This document shows positions 44,240-53,663 of a stretch of 64,000 nt of DNA, in pieces. A program made the translations under genes and the position numbers. Source of the DNA: an uncultured Lachnospiraceae bacterium (GTDB lineage: Bacteria; Bacillota; Clostridia; Lachnospirales; Lachnospiraceae); assembly GCA_945868435.1 (NCBI GenBank), contig CAMBLG010000005.1, forward strand, positions 62,001 to 126,000, written 5' to 3'. The notes below the pieces were generated by a model. The model worked only from the letters and a program-made list of their open reading frames with translations. It was not told the DNA's origin and ran no database searches. Numbering within the stretch: the stretch's first letter is position 1; the number at the start of each line of letters is the position of its first letter.

Positions 44240-44755
44240 ATGAAGAGAAACCTGTGGGTATGTATTTCCTGTGTAGCTATGGTTGTGCTTGTTTTGTTGA
44301 CAGGATGTGGAAGTACGGTCCCGTCTTCAAGTTTTGATGAAAGTGTAACGGACACAACTGCGGAGGAATGGGCAGAATCTGCAGTCGAATCACATGGGAA
44401 AAGCAATCGGGAAGCGGCTAAGAAAAGTTCCGAAAAAGCGAAGGAAAAGATGGAAGAGGGTATTTCGTCTGGTTATGACACAGTAGTGGAGGAAGCGGAT
44501 GAGATTGCATCCGGAGGAATATCAAGTATTGCGGAAAAAATACTGTATAATATATACTTGTTGTATTATTCACTTGTAGAATTTGCAATACCGATTATTT
44601 GTGTCGGCTGGGGGTTGGCGCTTTTGTTCTATTTGATATTCCGAACTCTTCCGAAAATGAGAAAGTTTGGAATTATGTTTTTTGGTGTTGGTGTGACAGG
44701 GGTGGTTCTCCTTGTCTTGTTTTTGCCTAGTATTATTACGTCCCTTGGGAAATAG
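44240..44755 (+). CDS. Lipoprotein with two C-terminal TM helices
   Basis: MKRNLWVCISCVAMVVLVLLTGCGS lipobox. Confidence 0.75.
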   Translation: MKRNLWVCISCVAMVVLVLLTGCGSTVPSSSFDESVTDTTAEEWAESAVESHGKSNREAAKKSSEKAKEKMEEGISSGYDTVVEEADEIASGGISSIAEKILYNIYLLYYSLVEFAIPIICVGWGLALLFYLIFRTLPKMRKFGIMFFGVGVTGVVLLVLFLPSIITSLGK

Positions 44756-44766
44756 GGAAGAAAGGA

Positions 44767-45777
44767 ATGGCTGTTATGGCAGAAGAGATGAATGGTGTAA
44801 AGGAAATGGGAAAAGAGCCTCGTGCTGAGGTAAAGAAGTATAAGGAGTTGCTGGGCGAGAAAGAAAGTGTCCATTATGAAGAGTATGGGGCTGTGACTTA
44901 TTTGACGAGTCCGAAGGGAGTCGATGAGGAACTTAGTCATTATGAAAAGCTTCGCAGCGATGGAACGGTAACAGATGTCCGGTTCAGCGCAATTGATAAG
45001 AAGGGGGATTTGTACACATATCTTCCGAATGGAATCAGAATCTGCATGCCGAACCGCAATATAGACGGCTTTGCGCATGATCCACAGCGAAAAGAGGAGC
45101 TTTCCAAGTATTTGTGCCAAGATTGTCCGGTTGTAGTGAAGTCTGTAAGCCGGAAGGAGAAAATTGTAACTGTTTCGATGAAAGATGCTCTTTCAGGTCC
45201 TCAGAAGGAACTTATTGATGCGATTGAAAAGGGAATCGAGGATGAGGTGTACATCAAAGTTCCGGCGAAGATTGTATCGCTGACAGGAAAACAATCAACA
45301 GACAATGGGGATGTATATGATGTCGCCTTGCTCGATCTTGGTGGCTTGAGTGTTAGAGGATATGTAAACAGAAGCCAGTGGAGTCCTTGTTTTACAAAGA
45401 CGCTCAAGAATGTGGCAAATGTTGGGGACATTATAGATGTTGTAGTTACGAAAAAAATGCGGTGGAGGTCCGGGGCACTGTATGCCTGTAATCGTGCATA
45501 CACGATATCGGGGTCTCCTTGGAAGGATATTGAGAAGCGTCTTCCCAAAAATTCAACGGTTCGTGTAAAGTGTGTATTTAGGGAAGAGAATCAGTTTATT
45601 GCTTCCATTCAGGGAATACCGGAGATTAAAGCACATTGTTATTATCCAAATGATGATTCTGTGCATGTTGAGGAAGGAAAAGAGTATCTTGGTTATGTGA
45701 AAAAGGTTAGTGAAGAGCGGCTCCAGCTACAGATTTCCATTTTATCTGCAGTAGAGGGTTCCCAGAGTGCGGAGTAA
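44767..45777 (+). CDS. S1-like (OB-fold) repeat protein, tentative
   Basis: SGSPWKDIEKRLPKNSTVRVKCVFREENQFIASIQGI... reminiscent of S1 domains. Confidence 0.45.
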   Translation: MAVMAEEMNGVKEMGKEPRAEVKKYKELLGEKESVHYEEYGAVTYLTSPKGVDEELSHYEKLRSDGTVTDVRFSAIDKKGDLYTYLPNGIRICMPNRNIDGFAHDPQRKEELSKYLCQDCPVVVKSVSRKEKIVTVSMKDALSGPQKELIDAIEKGIEDEVYIKVPAKIVSLTGKQSTDNGDVYDVALLDLGGLSVRGYVNRSQWSPCFTKTLKNVANVGDIIDVVVTKKMRWRSGALYACNRAYTISGSPWKDIEKRLPKNSTVRVKCVFREENQFIASIQGIPEIKAHCYYPNDDSVHVEEGKEYLGYVKKVSEERLQLQISILSAVEGSQSAE

Positions 45778-45794
45778 GGGGGTGCGTATAAACA

Positions 45795-46868
45795 GTGGAC
45801 AAGCAAATGGATGCAAATGTAAGTGAGCCAGTTTCGCTGGCAAAAAGGATTATGGCAGCTCTTGGTGGAGACGGGAGGTTTCAGTATTATCCAGGCATGG
45901 ATTACCGGGTAAATAAGGATGAATCGAAGCCTATAAACACATTTGCTTTTTATGATCTGGTTCATCAAGTCGATGATCCGAGGACAGCCATAAAATTAAG
46001 TTTTGTGCTACAAGCGGTTCATGCGCTGGGAAATGCTACCAGGAATATGATTCTTGATTATTTAGGGTGGATGCATCGCATATATCCGGATAAACTGATA
46101 CCTGCGGTTTCGGAAGATGTGCAGAAAAATCAAGTGGATATAGGAAAAATGATTAAACGTCTTTTGGATAAAGGCCTCCTGGTGTCCTATGATTACGTCA
46201 CAGAACGCACGCGTAAGCGGATTGTGGTATACGCATGCACACAGTATGGATGGATCTACTATCGGAACAAACTTCAGGTCCAAACTGGATATGACACGAA
46301 TGCCGTTTTCAGGACGGATGTTGAGGTCTTGAAACGTTTGTCGGTGGCTTCTATTGCGACAGCAACCTGTACAAGTAGCCGCTGTACTGGTGTGCATATG
46401 AATGACCAGTATGGATCGAAAAAATACCAGGATGTGTGCGCTTATACTTATGGAATACTGGAGTTTGATGGTGGCGGAGAGAACGGATCTTTGCTTGTTC
46501 TTGAGCCGGTTTACTATCAATATGACCCTAAGATTATGACAGAAGAGGAGAATTTAGAGAAACTGCATGTTCGTCTTGAAAAACTGGGAAAGGCAGTCGA
46601 GCAGTTGGCTCAAAAATATGAGACTATGGTTCGGGTATGCTATATTGTGGAGGATCAGAAGGGATTGACAAATGTTTTTCGACTGGCAGAACAGAACCCG
46701 GATGACGTTTTATTTAAAGATATGCTTATAACATCGGATAACATCGTTTACAGCCTTGGAGAGGATCTGGACCAGATATTCCTCAAAATTGTTCCGAGAA
46801 AGGATAATACCGGCCTCAAGGTTGTGCCGGCGGCAGAGAAATGGATCTCTCCTGTTAATCAAATTTAA
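45795..46868 (+). CDS. Winged-helix-like protein in transfer operon
   Basis: ALGNATRNMILDYLGWM...IGKMIKRLLDKGLLVSYDYVTERTRKRIVVYACTQYG wHTH pattern. Confidence 0.5.
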   Translation: MDKQMDANVSEPVSLAKRIMAALGGDGRFQYYPGMDYRVNKDESKPINTFAFYDLVHQVDDPRTAIKLSFVLQAVHALGNATRNMILDYLGWMHRIYPDKLIPAVSEDVQKNQVDIGKMIKRLLDKGLLVSYDYVTERTRKRIVVYACTQYGWIYYRNKLQVQTGYDTNAVFRTDVEVLKRLSVASIATATCTSSRCTGVHMNDQYGSKKYQDVCAYTYGILEFDGGGENGSLLVLEPVYYQYDPKIMTEEENLEKLHVRLEKLGKAVEQLAQKYETMVRVCYIVEDQKGLTNVFRLAEQNPDDVLFKDMLITSDNIVYSLGEDLDQIFLKIVPRKDNTGLKVVPAAEKWISPVNQI

Positions 46869-46887
46869 AGAAGCGATTGTAAATGCG

Positions 46888-46926
46888 GAAGGACTGTGCA
46901 AGTAGAGCAGTTCTTCCGTTTTTTCT
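46888..46926 (+). terminator. Intrinsic terminator
   Basis: GGAAGGACTG ... CAGTTCTTCCGTTTTTT. Confidence 0.75.
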
Positions 46927-46956
46927 TGACAAAAATATAGGGGCTGCTCCTATAGT
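46926..46956 (+). promoter_or_regulatory. Promoter TTGACA-N19-TATAGT with dyad in spacer
   Basis: TATAGGGGCTGCTCCTATA dyad between/overlapping -35 and -10. Confidence 0.65.
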
Positions 46957-47001
46957 GACATAAGTGTTAAGGAAAGGAACGGACATATAAATTTATTTTA
47001 T

Positions 47002-49368
47002 GTGGCTCCGCAGGTGCGGTTCGTGAAGAAGAAGATTGGCAAAAAAATAATTGCAGCGGTAACAGGGGCGTTGTTGCCCTTTCTGGTAATTATCATCATT
47101 GCAACCGGGTTGCTTGCAGTTGTGGATTTGGTGGCATCCGTTATCTCTGATGCTGGGAAAAAGATTGCCGGATTTTTTGACAGTATTGGGAAAGAGCCAA
47201 TTGAAGAGCAGATTAAACTCACGGATTTATCTGCTTATGGTCTGGATGAGATGCTTGAAATTGCCTGGGATGAGGATGTCCTGACGGATGAAACACTGCA
47301 GGAAATGATGATCGAGAGAGAGACCTTTGTTGCATTACTCCAGGAAGTGAAAAATGCGAATGAAGTGTACGATACTGCAGATAAAACCATTCAGGCAAAA
47401 CACATCTGGACAACTACAGTAGAGAGAGAAGTATATGATCCCTCGAAAAAGGAAATGGTTACGGTATCCGAAGTGGAAACCCATGAAGAATTTACAGATA
47501 TGTCTTATCCGGTTACGGCGGAAACATATGAAGATATCGGCTATGAAATCCCGTGGCAGGCTGTATATGTGACGGCGGTGGAGCAGGCTTTGCAGAATTA
47601 CGGCGCCAATATGCAGCTTATGAACCAATCCGGAACGGATGATGAGCAGACGAGTGAAAATTCTACCGGCGTGGAAGCAAGTGCTGGCGGTGAGGATGAT
47701 GAGGTCTCAGATGCAGAAGATGTTAGCAATTCAACAACATTTGGGCCTTTTAAAGCCGGGTGGTGTCCTGCAAGTGAATATCAGAAAAAGCAGGAAGCCA
47801 AGTATCGTGACTGGATTGAAGAGTATGCGGCAATGTACAATTTGCCTCCTGATTTAATCCGAGCCGTGATTACACAGGAAAGTAACTGGAATCCGGATGC
47901 TTCCAGTGGCGTTGCATATGGACTAGCACAGTTCACGAAAGCTGCGTGGCTTGACTATGGTATACGCGCGCTAGGGTATTCGGAAAATGATGTTTGGGAT
48001 CCTGAAGCTTCTATACATGCGTGCGCTCGGCTTTTATCCGCGCTCGTAAAGGAATTTAACGGAGACCCGGTTCTTGCTCTTGCTGCATATAATCAAGGAT
48101 CTGGTACTGTGCATGGCTGGGTGGAATCTGGAACACTCTCCAATTCCTCTCATTGGGTATACGCTGCCGGGGTTTTAACAAAGTTTACCGGCTATACATA
48201 CACGGCAACCCAATTGGCGCAGGGAGATTACATTGGTGGAGAGCGGGTGAATATTTCCGTAGGATATGGGACGCTGACGGCAACGGGGCAGATCAGTCTG
48301 ACTCCGGCGCAGGTGAAAGAACTGGTGCAACAGTTTAAGACTCGTTTCGTATATATTTTTGATGTTGTCCGGGATCCGGTGACCTATTATGATTTTGCAA
48401 CCTGCCAGAATCTTCCAAATTATGGAGAGAAGAGAAGCGGTGATTCGAGCACGGAGGCCGGGGAGTACATCTGGTATGAGCCTGTATCGTCGCTGTCGGT
48501 CGCGGAGGCTGCTTTTTTTGACCTGAATTATATGCCGTTGAATGTTAAAACAGATTATGTGATCCGGCTTGACCGCTGGGAGTCGATGATTAGATTTTAC
48601 TGGCCAAATTACGTTGCTTCATGGTTTAAATCACTTATCGAACTGCTCCCGAATGGGAAAGATCTTCCGGCGGTATATGATTACTATGCGTCAATCGCGT
48701 CAGACATTGTTGAGTATAGCGGAAATTCCTATTCTCCGGATGGGAGTGGGTACCAGTATGCCGGAATGGCCAGCGGGGATTATCGTCCATTGGATTGCGT
48801 ATCTCCTTCCATTGCAATTCCAGAGAACTGCGGCGGAATGGGGATTCCATTGTATCTGCAGTATGATCTTAGATGGGCAGGGATTTCGTTTGGGGGTGGA
48901 AATATATCGAGTTCGGGCTGTGGTGCGACATCGGTTGCGATGGTTTTATCTTATGAGCTTCAAAAGTGTATTTATCCTAGTGATGTAGTTGCGGTTATCG
49001 GAAACCGTTATTATGTTCCAGGATACGGGCAGTCTTGGTCAATGGTTCCTGCTGCATGTCAGGCGTTTGGCTGCCGCGCAGTACAACAGACGGTAAATGC
49101 AGATGCAATCGTTGCGTCGCTAAAGGCAGGACATCCCGTAATTGTTTCTACGGATGGGCATGGTACAACACAGGAATTTACAAAAAATGGACACTATATT
49201 GTTTTGCGTGGTCTTACGGATGACGGGCTGGTCTTGGTAAATGATCCAAATGACAGCAAAAGCAAGAAACATTATGAGAAAGCATACACGCCTCAGTTTA
49301 TTTATAGTGAGTGCTGCAGAAATGGCAGTCCGAAGGTCATGTATACTATCTATGGACCAGATGAATGA
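47002..49368 (+). CDS. VirB1-like bifunctional cell-wall hydrolase: SLT transglycosylase + C39-like peptidase
   Basis: PPDLIRAVITQESNWNPDASSGVAYGLAQFT; SSSGCGATSVAMVLSY...GHPVIVSTDGHG...GHYIVLRGLTDDGLVLVNDPN. Confidence 0.88.
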   Translation: MAPQVRFVKKKIGKKIIAAVTGALLPFLVIIIIATGLLAVVDLVASVISDAGKKIAGFFDSIGKEPIEEQIKLTDLSAYGLDEMLEIAWDEDVLTDETLQEMMIERETFVALLQEVKNANEVYDTADKTIQAKHIWTTTVEREVYDPSKKEMVTVSEVETHEEFTDMSYPVTAETYEDIGYEIPWQAVYVTAVEQALQNYGANMQLMNQSGTDDEQTSENSTGVEASAGGEDDEVSDAEDVSNSTTFGPFKAGWCPASEYQKKQEAKYRDWIEEYAAMYNLPPDLIRAVITQESNWNPDASSGVAYGLAQFTKAAWLDYGIRALGYSENDVWDPEASIHACARLLSALVKEFNGDPVLALAAYNQGSGTVHGWVESGTLSNSSHWVYAAGVLTKFTGYTYTATQLAQGDYIGGERVNISVGYGTLTATGQISLTPAQVKELVQQFKTRFVYIFDVVRDPVTYYDFATCQNLPNYGEKRSGDSSTEAGEYIWYEPVSSLSVAEAAFFDLNYMPLNVKTDYVIRLDRWESMIRFYWPNYVASWFKSLIELLPNGKDLPAVYDYYASIASDIVEYSGNSYSPDGSGYQYAGMASGDYRPLDCVSPSIAIPENCGGMGIPLYLQYDLRWAGISFGGGNISSSGCGATSVAMVLSYELQKCIYPSDVVAVIGNRYYVPGYGQSWSMVPAACQAFGCRAVQQTVNADAIVASLKAGHPVIVSTDGHGTTQEFTKNGHYIVLRGLTDDGLVLVNDPNDSKSKKHYEKAYTPQFIYSECCRNGSPKVMYTIYGPDE

Positions 49369-49390
49369 TAGGAAGGGAATGGGTATATAA

Positions 49391-50506
49391 ATGGGCAATA
49401 AAAGGAGAGCGGAGGAAGCAACAGAAGCTTCTACGAAAAAGAAAGCAGTTCCATCAAAACGCAAGAAAAGAGAAGAGAACCAGGCTAGGTATGGGTTGTG
49501 GGAGCGAGTGCAGAGTAATATTCTTGTCAGAGGTTCAAGGGGGCATGTAACGTTTCTTCTTCTGCTATTTGTAGTTCTGATCGGTCTGTCTTTCTATTTA
49601 TTAACAAATGCATATCGGGCGGATAAAGAGAGAAAGTTTGAGAGCCGGTATGGGCTGCAGAAATATGATGAAGACCAGTATGCGGGAGAGTTGACCTATG
49701 ATTCAGACGGGTACGCCGAGACTGCAGACATAGGTGATGCGGGGCTTGAATCGGATGCATGGGATGAGGGAGTTGGGATCTATAATGAATTAAGAGATGC
49801 GAGCGGACAGGTTGTGTGGCCGGGTATTAGTTCTTCTGATCTTGAACAGATGTCTGATGAAGAGCGAGACGCGGTGTATGCCTCTTTTAGAGAGATTGAG
49901 GAAACAATTGTTAATGAGGGTTCTTTGTCAAATGATTTGAACCAGGATACGGTTTTGTCAGATCTTTTATATCACGGGACTGTCCGAGAAAACATCACCT
50001 CTTTATGTGTAGAGTTTGATGGGCTGATTCCGTTCTCTTATCAGGGGAGAAGTTATGCCCTTGGCTTTGACAAACAAATCAGTGGGTATGACAATTCTGT
50101 GTATCCGGTAGGCCGGGGGTATGGATTGGATTCTTTTGGATATGTGGTTTGGGTATTTCGGAATGCGGCCGGACATACGCCGGAAGCATTAAAAGAGCCG
50201 GATCCATTTTCGCCCGCTACGATAACGGAAATATCCTGCTCAGAACTCAAGGTTGGGGATATATGTTCTTATTATGATATAGGGACGACGGATGGTAATG
50301 TTCTTGGTGTGGTTGCCGGGTTTCGGGATGGTGTTCCGGTCGTGTCAATGGCGGATAATCGGGCCACTAAGGAGTTCCCTTATGGGTGTAATCATCTGGC
50401 TTACATTGAGAGTATTCAAGATGAAGTTCTGGGGGATTATCCGCCAGAACCATTTACATGTTTCTATCGTTTATCGGAGCTGGAGGAGGATTCGGATGAA
50501 AAGTAA
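49391..50506 (+). CDS. Membrane-anchored NlpC/P60-like protein, catalytic Cys apparently lost
   Basis: One TM; GRGYGLDSFGYVVWVFRNAAG...ELKVGDICSYYD. Confidence 0.6.
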   Translation: MGNKRRAEEATEASTKKKAVPSKRKKREENQARYGLWERVQSNILVRGSRGHVTFLLLLFVVLIGLSFYLLTNAYRADKERKFESRYGLQKYDEDQYAGELTYDSDGYAETADIGDAGLESDAWDEGVGIYNELRDASGQVVWPGISSSDLEQMSDEERDAVYASFREIEETIVNEGSLSNDLNQDTVLSDLLYHGTVRENITSLCVEFDGLIPFSYQGRSYALGFDKQISGYDNSVYPVGRGYGLDSFGYVVWVFRNAAGHTPEALKEPDPFSPATITEISCSELKVGDICSYYDIGTTDGNVLGVVAGFRDGVPVVSMADNRATKEFPYGCNHLAYIESIQDEVLGDYPPEPFTCFYRLSELEEDSDEK

Positions 50507-51203
50507 GAGGGTATGGGCGGCATTTGGCGCCGGGATTACTGCCATAGCAATACTTTTTGTTATTGTAATGACGTTGGGGGGATCAACCGAAGGCAAGGAA
50601 GATACATCCGTCCTTTTGGGAATGGATGTGACGGATTTATCGAAAGCCGGGGCAGGGTTAACCGGTTCATCAGGAGATTCGGCCATATACGGGAGACTGC
50701 CTGCGGAAGGGGAGCCGTTCTCTATATCCGGTTGTGAACCGGAACCTTCTGCAGAATGGTTATACTGGTTTGAAACATGTTATAAAGGAGAAGGCGGAGG
50801 CAAATCTGCCTTGTATCGTGGACTGAATCAAGCGCAGTTGGCGGCAGACGGACTGGCGGTGGATTATGAGACAATGGTGGACTATTTGGATTCTCTTTTC
50901 CCGGAAGAAGGCGGCTGCTTCTGTAAAATGGCAGAATATGAGTCGAACGACGGCTGGATGGTTGTGTCTATCCGTTATGCGCCACCTGCAGAGGGTTCTT
51001 CATCAAGGTGTAGACTGTACAATTATGAGAAAGCGCTAAATGTAAGGTTTACTGTGTGGCATGATGAGGATGGGAAGCTTCTGTATGTTCCATATAGCAT
51101 AATGGAAGGGGTTCCGCAGGAATTATGGTCGATCTGTGGTGGAACCCATGTCATGCCAGTTGAATATGAGGAGGAGGATGTTACAGCTGGAACAGAAGAA
51201 TAA
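50496..51203 (+). CDS. Membrane-anchored extracellular protein (235 aa)
   Basis: MKSKRVWAAFGAGITAIAILFVIVMTLGGS; GGAGGAGG SD. Confidence 0.7.
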   Translation: MKSKRVWAAFGAGITAIAILFVIVMTLGGSTEGKEDTSVLLGMDVTDLSKAGAGLTGSSGDSAIYGRLPAEGEPFSISGCEPEPSAEWLYWFETCYKGEGGGKSALYRGLNQAQLAADGLAVDYETMVDYLDSLFPEEGGCFCKMAEYESNDGWMVVSIRYAPPAEGSSSRCRLYNYEKALNVRFTVWHDEDGKLLYVPYSIMEGVPQELWSICGGTHVMPVEYEEEDVTAGTEE

Positions 51204-51227
51204 AGTATGTATGGGAAAAGGAGAAAA

Positions 51228-51848
51228 ATGGAAACAAAGGAAAAGCGGGTAGCCGGAAATTCTGGAGATAAACAGCAGGAGATCATGCTGTACATTCAAA
51301 ATTATATATTGGTACATGGCTATTCTCCTACCGTCCGGGAAATTGGTAAGGCGGTAAGTCTTAAATCGACGGCTTCTGTTCAACGTTATCTGGATGAGAT
51401 GGATGAGCAGGGGCTGATACATAAAGGGAGCAAGCCAAGGACGCTTACTATCATGGATGAGCACTACAGTCTTCCGGTTGATCCAGGGGTGCCTATTCCA
51501 GTTGTAAGGGAGATTCAGCTTGGTGATGACATGTTTAACAGAGAAAATATTTCAAGTTATGTGTCTGTCCCAAGATGGTTTGTCAGGGATGGATTTGCGT
51601 ATGTATTCTATCAGGTGAAGGATCCCGTTGAAGAAGGTGGAGGCGTGCAGGTTGGGGATTATGTTCTTGTGCGGCTTGACAGCTCGGTAAAACAGGGAGT
51701 ATTGTCTGTGATTCGAAAGAATGGCAGGCTGACCGCTGAAAAAGGACATCTTAGATTCGTAAGGTTGGGTGCAGCTGCAGAGGCATATCTGCGCAGGATT
51801 GAAGGCAGCGTTTTAGGCGAAGCGGTTGGGTTTTTCCATTGTGTGTAG
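51228..51848 (+). CDS. LexA-like repressor with degenerate peptidase domain
   Basis: IMLYIQNYILVHGYSPTVREIGKAVSLKSTASVQRYLDEMDEQGLI; C-domain ENISSYVSVPRWFV...VQVGDYVLVRL. Confidence 0.85.
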   Translation: METKEKRVAGNSGDKQQEIMLYIQNYILVHGYSPTVREIGKAVSLKSTASVQRYLDEMDEQGLIHKGSKPRTLTIMDEHYSLPVDPGVPIPVVREIQLGDDMFNRENISSYVSVPRWFVRDGFAYVFYQVKDPVEEGGGVQVGDYVLVRLDSSVKQGVLSVIRKNGRLTAEKGHLRFVRLGAAAEAYLRRIEGSVLGEAVGFFHCV

Positions 51849-51919
51849 ATTGAAAGAAAGTTATGAAATATTTTCATGTTTTGTTGACAAATACGATTGG
51901 GTTGATAAATGATAGTAAA

Positions 51920-51997
51920 TAGAGGGCGGAAGCTCCCCTAAGTGGATGCCCTCTAACTCCCCGGGCGTGTAAAGGTTAATCTTTTACACGCCTTATT
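51920..51997 (+). ncRNA. Candidate small RNA: hairpin plus intrinsic terminator
   Basis: AGAGGGC...GCCCTCT hairpin; GGCGTGTAAAggttaatcTTTTACACGCC-TTATT; TTGACA upstream at 51884. Confidence 0.5.
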
Positions 51998-52113
51998 ATA
52001 AAGGATGTTATAGAACGGAGATATAGAATATGTAAAATCTTTCGTGCCATTTTTGTTCCCTTTCTTATGGGAAACTTGTAAAATCTTTGCAAGAAGGAAA
52101 GATAAATAGGATT

Positions 52114-52746
52114 ATGGATGGAGGTGCGTTAATTTTGAGTCTTGCGGGTATTATTCAAACAAGTCGCATTAATTTGAAGGCCGGGATGGGGCATAAAAGA
52201 CAGAAAAACAAGCAGTGGACAGTTTGGAACATGATCAAAGTCATTTTGGGCTTTGCATTGAAGGTTTTGCAATGGGCAGTAACTGGTTGCGTGTTCTGTT
52301 TTTCAATGGTCGGGATTGCGTTTGTGTTCAGTAGCCAAGAAGGAAGAGCGGAGGCGTGCCGCCCGGAGGTTTTGCACACAATGATCAGGTTTTTGAGAAT
52401 ATACTATTTCTTTTTCTCAATGATGTATTTGACGGGTCGATATTGTTTAAATTTGGGAAAGATTCCGGATGAGTGGACTGACGATGGGTGGATGCCGTGT
52501 AAATTTCATTATCCAGAACCAAGTGTAGTAGATGATGGTAGGGAGGATGTTCATCCAGTCTTAGTTACATATAAAAGCGTGTTTGATGGTGAGAGTGCTG
52601 TTGCGAATCAGTGTGCAATTTATATCGGAGCTGGTAAATGGAAGTGGTATGACGATACCATAGATATTGAAGATATGGAAGATGTAAGGTGTGAGATTGT
52701 AGCATGGCGGCCGCTACCAGAGTTCTACCAGCCGAAGGGAGAGTGA
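52114..52746 (+). CDS. DUF551-like C-terminal domain protein with TM N-terminus
   Basis: WTDDGWMPCKFHYPEP...HPVLVTYKSVFDGESAVANQCAIYIGAGKWKWYDD...VAWRPLPEFYQPKGE. Confidence 0.55.
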   Translation: MDGGALILSLAGIIQTSRINLKAGMGHKRQKNKQWTVWNMIKVILGFALKVLQWAVTGCVFCFSMVGIAFVFSSQEGRAEACRPEVLHTMIRFLRIYYFFFSMMYLTGRYCLNLGKIPDEWTDDGWMPCKFHYPEPSVVDDGREDVHPVLVTYKSVFDGESAVANQCAIYIGAGKWKWYDDTIDIEDMEDVRCEIVAWRPLPEFYQPKGE

Positions 52747-52751
52747 GAAGC

Positions 52752-53248
52752 ATGATAGCAGTTCCTATGGAGTTGAAAGATGCGCAGAATTTTATTAATG
52801 CACATCACAGGCATCATCAAGCATCACATAGGGATAAATTCAGAATCGCAGCTTCTGACGGAAAGAACATTGTAGGTGTGATTCAAGTAGGCAGACCGGT
52901 ATCTAGGGTACTTGACGATGGAAAAACATTAGAGGTACTAAGACTATGTTCAACAGGCGAAAAAATGTGTGTAGTTTTTTATATAGTCGAGCCGCTAGAA
53001 TAGCAAAGGAAATGGGATATGAAAAAATAATTACATACATTCTACAATCGGAACTTGGGACAAGTCTTAAAGCATCTGGTTGGATTTGTGAGGATGATAA
53101 TGTCGGTGGACGTGATTGGAATACTCCAAGTAGGCCAAGAGAAGTAGAGCCTATGCAAATGAGTTTATTTGAAGAAAAACAAAAATATCCTGTTGGAGAG
53201 AAGAAACAGAGATGGTGTAAGTGGCTACAGTCAGAAACGGAGGAATAG
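52752..53248 (+). pseudogene. GNAT-like phage protein interrupted by -1 frameshift
   Basis: MIAVPMELKDAQNFINAHHRHH...LEVLRLCSTGEK then other frame NVCSFLYSRAARIAKEMGYEKIITYILQSELGTSLKASGW; junction at A6 run. Confidence 0.6.
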
Positions 53249-53250
53249 CA

Positions 53251-53394
53251 TTGAGCAAAGTAATTATTGAATTAACAGAGCGTATGGAACAAGACAGAAA
53301 GAACTGCTGTGAGGATTTGTGCACAAGCGAAGAATGTACACTTTGGATGGAAAATGCAGACATCTGTTTACTTGAGCTGGTGAAGGGAGAGTGA
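53251..53394 (+). CDS. Small protein (47 aa), TTG start
   Basis: LSKVIIELTERMEQDRKNCCEDLCTSEECTLWMENADICLLELVKGE; GGAGG SD. Confidence 0.55.
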   Translation: MSKVIIELTERMEQDRKNCCEDLCTSEECTLWMENADICLLELVKGE

Positions 53395-53399
53395 GAAGC

Positions 53400-53660
53400 A
53401 TGAAAGACGGAATACATCCGGAGTATTGTGACAAATGCGGATTTATTAAAGAACAGTGCGAATGCCAAAAGCCAATGACAAACGCAGACCGCATCAGATC
53501 TATGACCGACGAAGAACTGGCAGAAATTATTGTAGGATTAAGTGCGCATTGCCTTGCAGGAATAGGAGCGTGTGATTGCAGCGCTGTGAAGACGCAACCA
53601 TGCTATGAAGTGTGTGGAGAAATAACAAGGAAGTGGCTACAGTCAGAAGTGGAGGAATGA
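53400..53660 (+). CDS. Small Cys-rich protein (86 aa)
   Basis: MKDGIHPEYCDKCGFIKEQCECQK... Confidence 0.6.
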   Translation: MKDGIHPEYCDKCGFIKEQCECQKPMTNADRIRSMTDEELAEIIVGLSAHCLAGIGACDCSAVKTQPCYEVCGEITRKWLQSEVEE

Positions 53661-53663
53661 GCA

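Noticed and set aside
46985-47030. AAATTTATTTTATGTGGCTCCGCAGGTGCGG as a fifth copy of the conserved leader
   Set aside because: Only the first ~12 nt match; no CAGGTATCC block or CTCCTGC terminator
23059-50506. Relaxase and VirD4 coupling protein expected with this T4SS
   Set aside because: No convincing relaxase HUH/3-His motif or coupling-protein ATPase found in the window; probably encoded outside it
52946-53248. Independent gene starting MFNRRKNVCSFLYSRAAR
   Set aside because: More likely the frameshifted C-terminal half of the 52752 acetyltransferase-like protein
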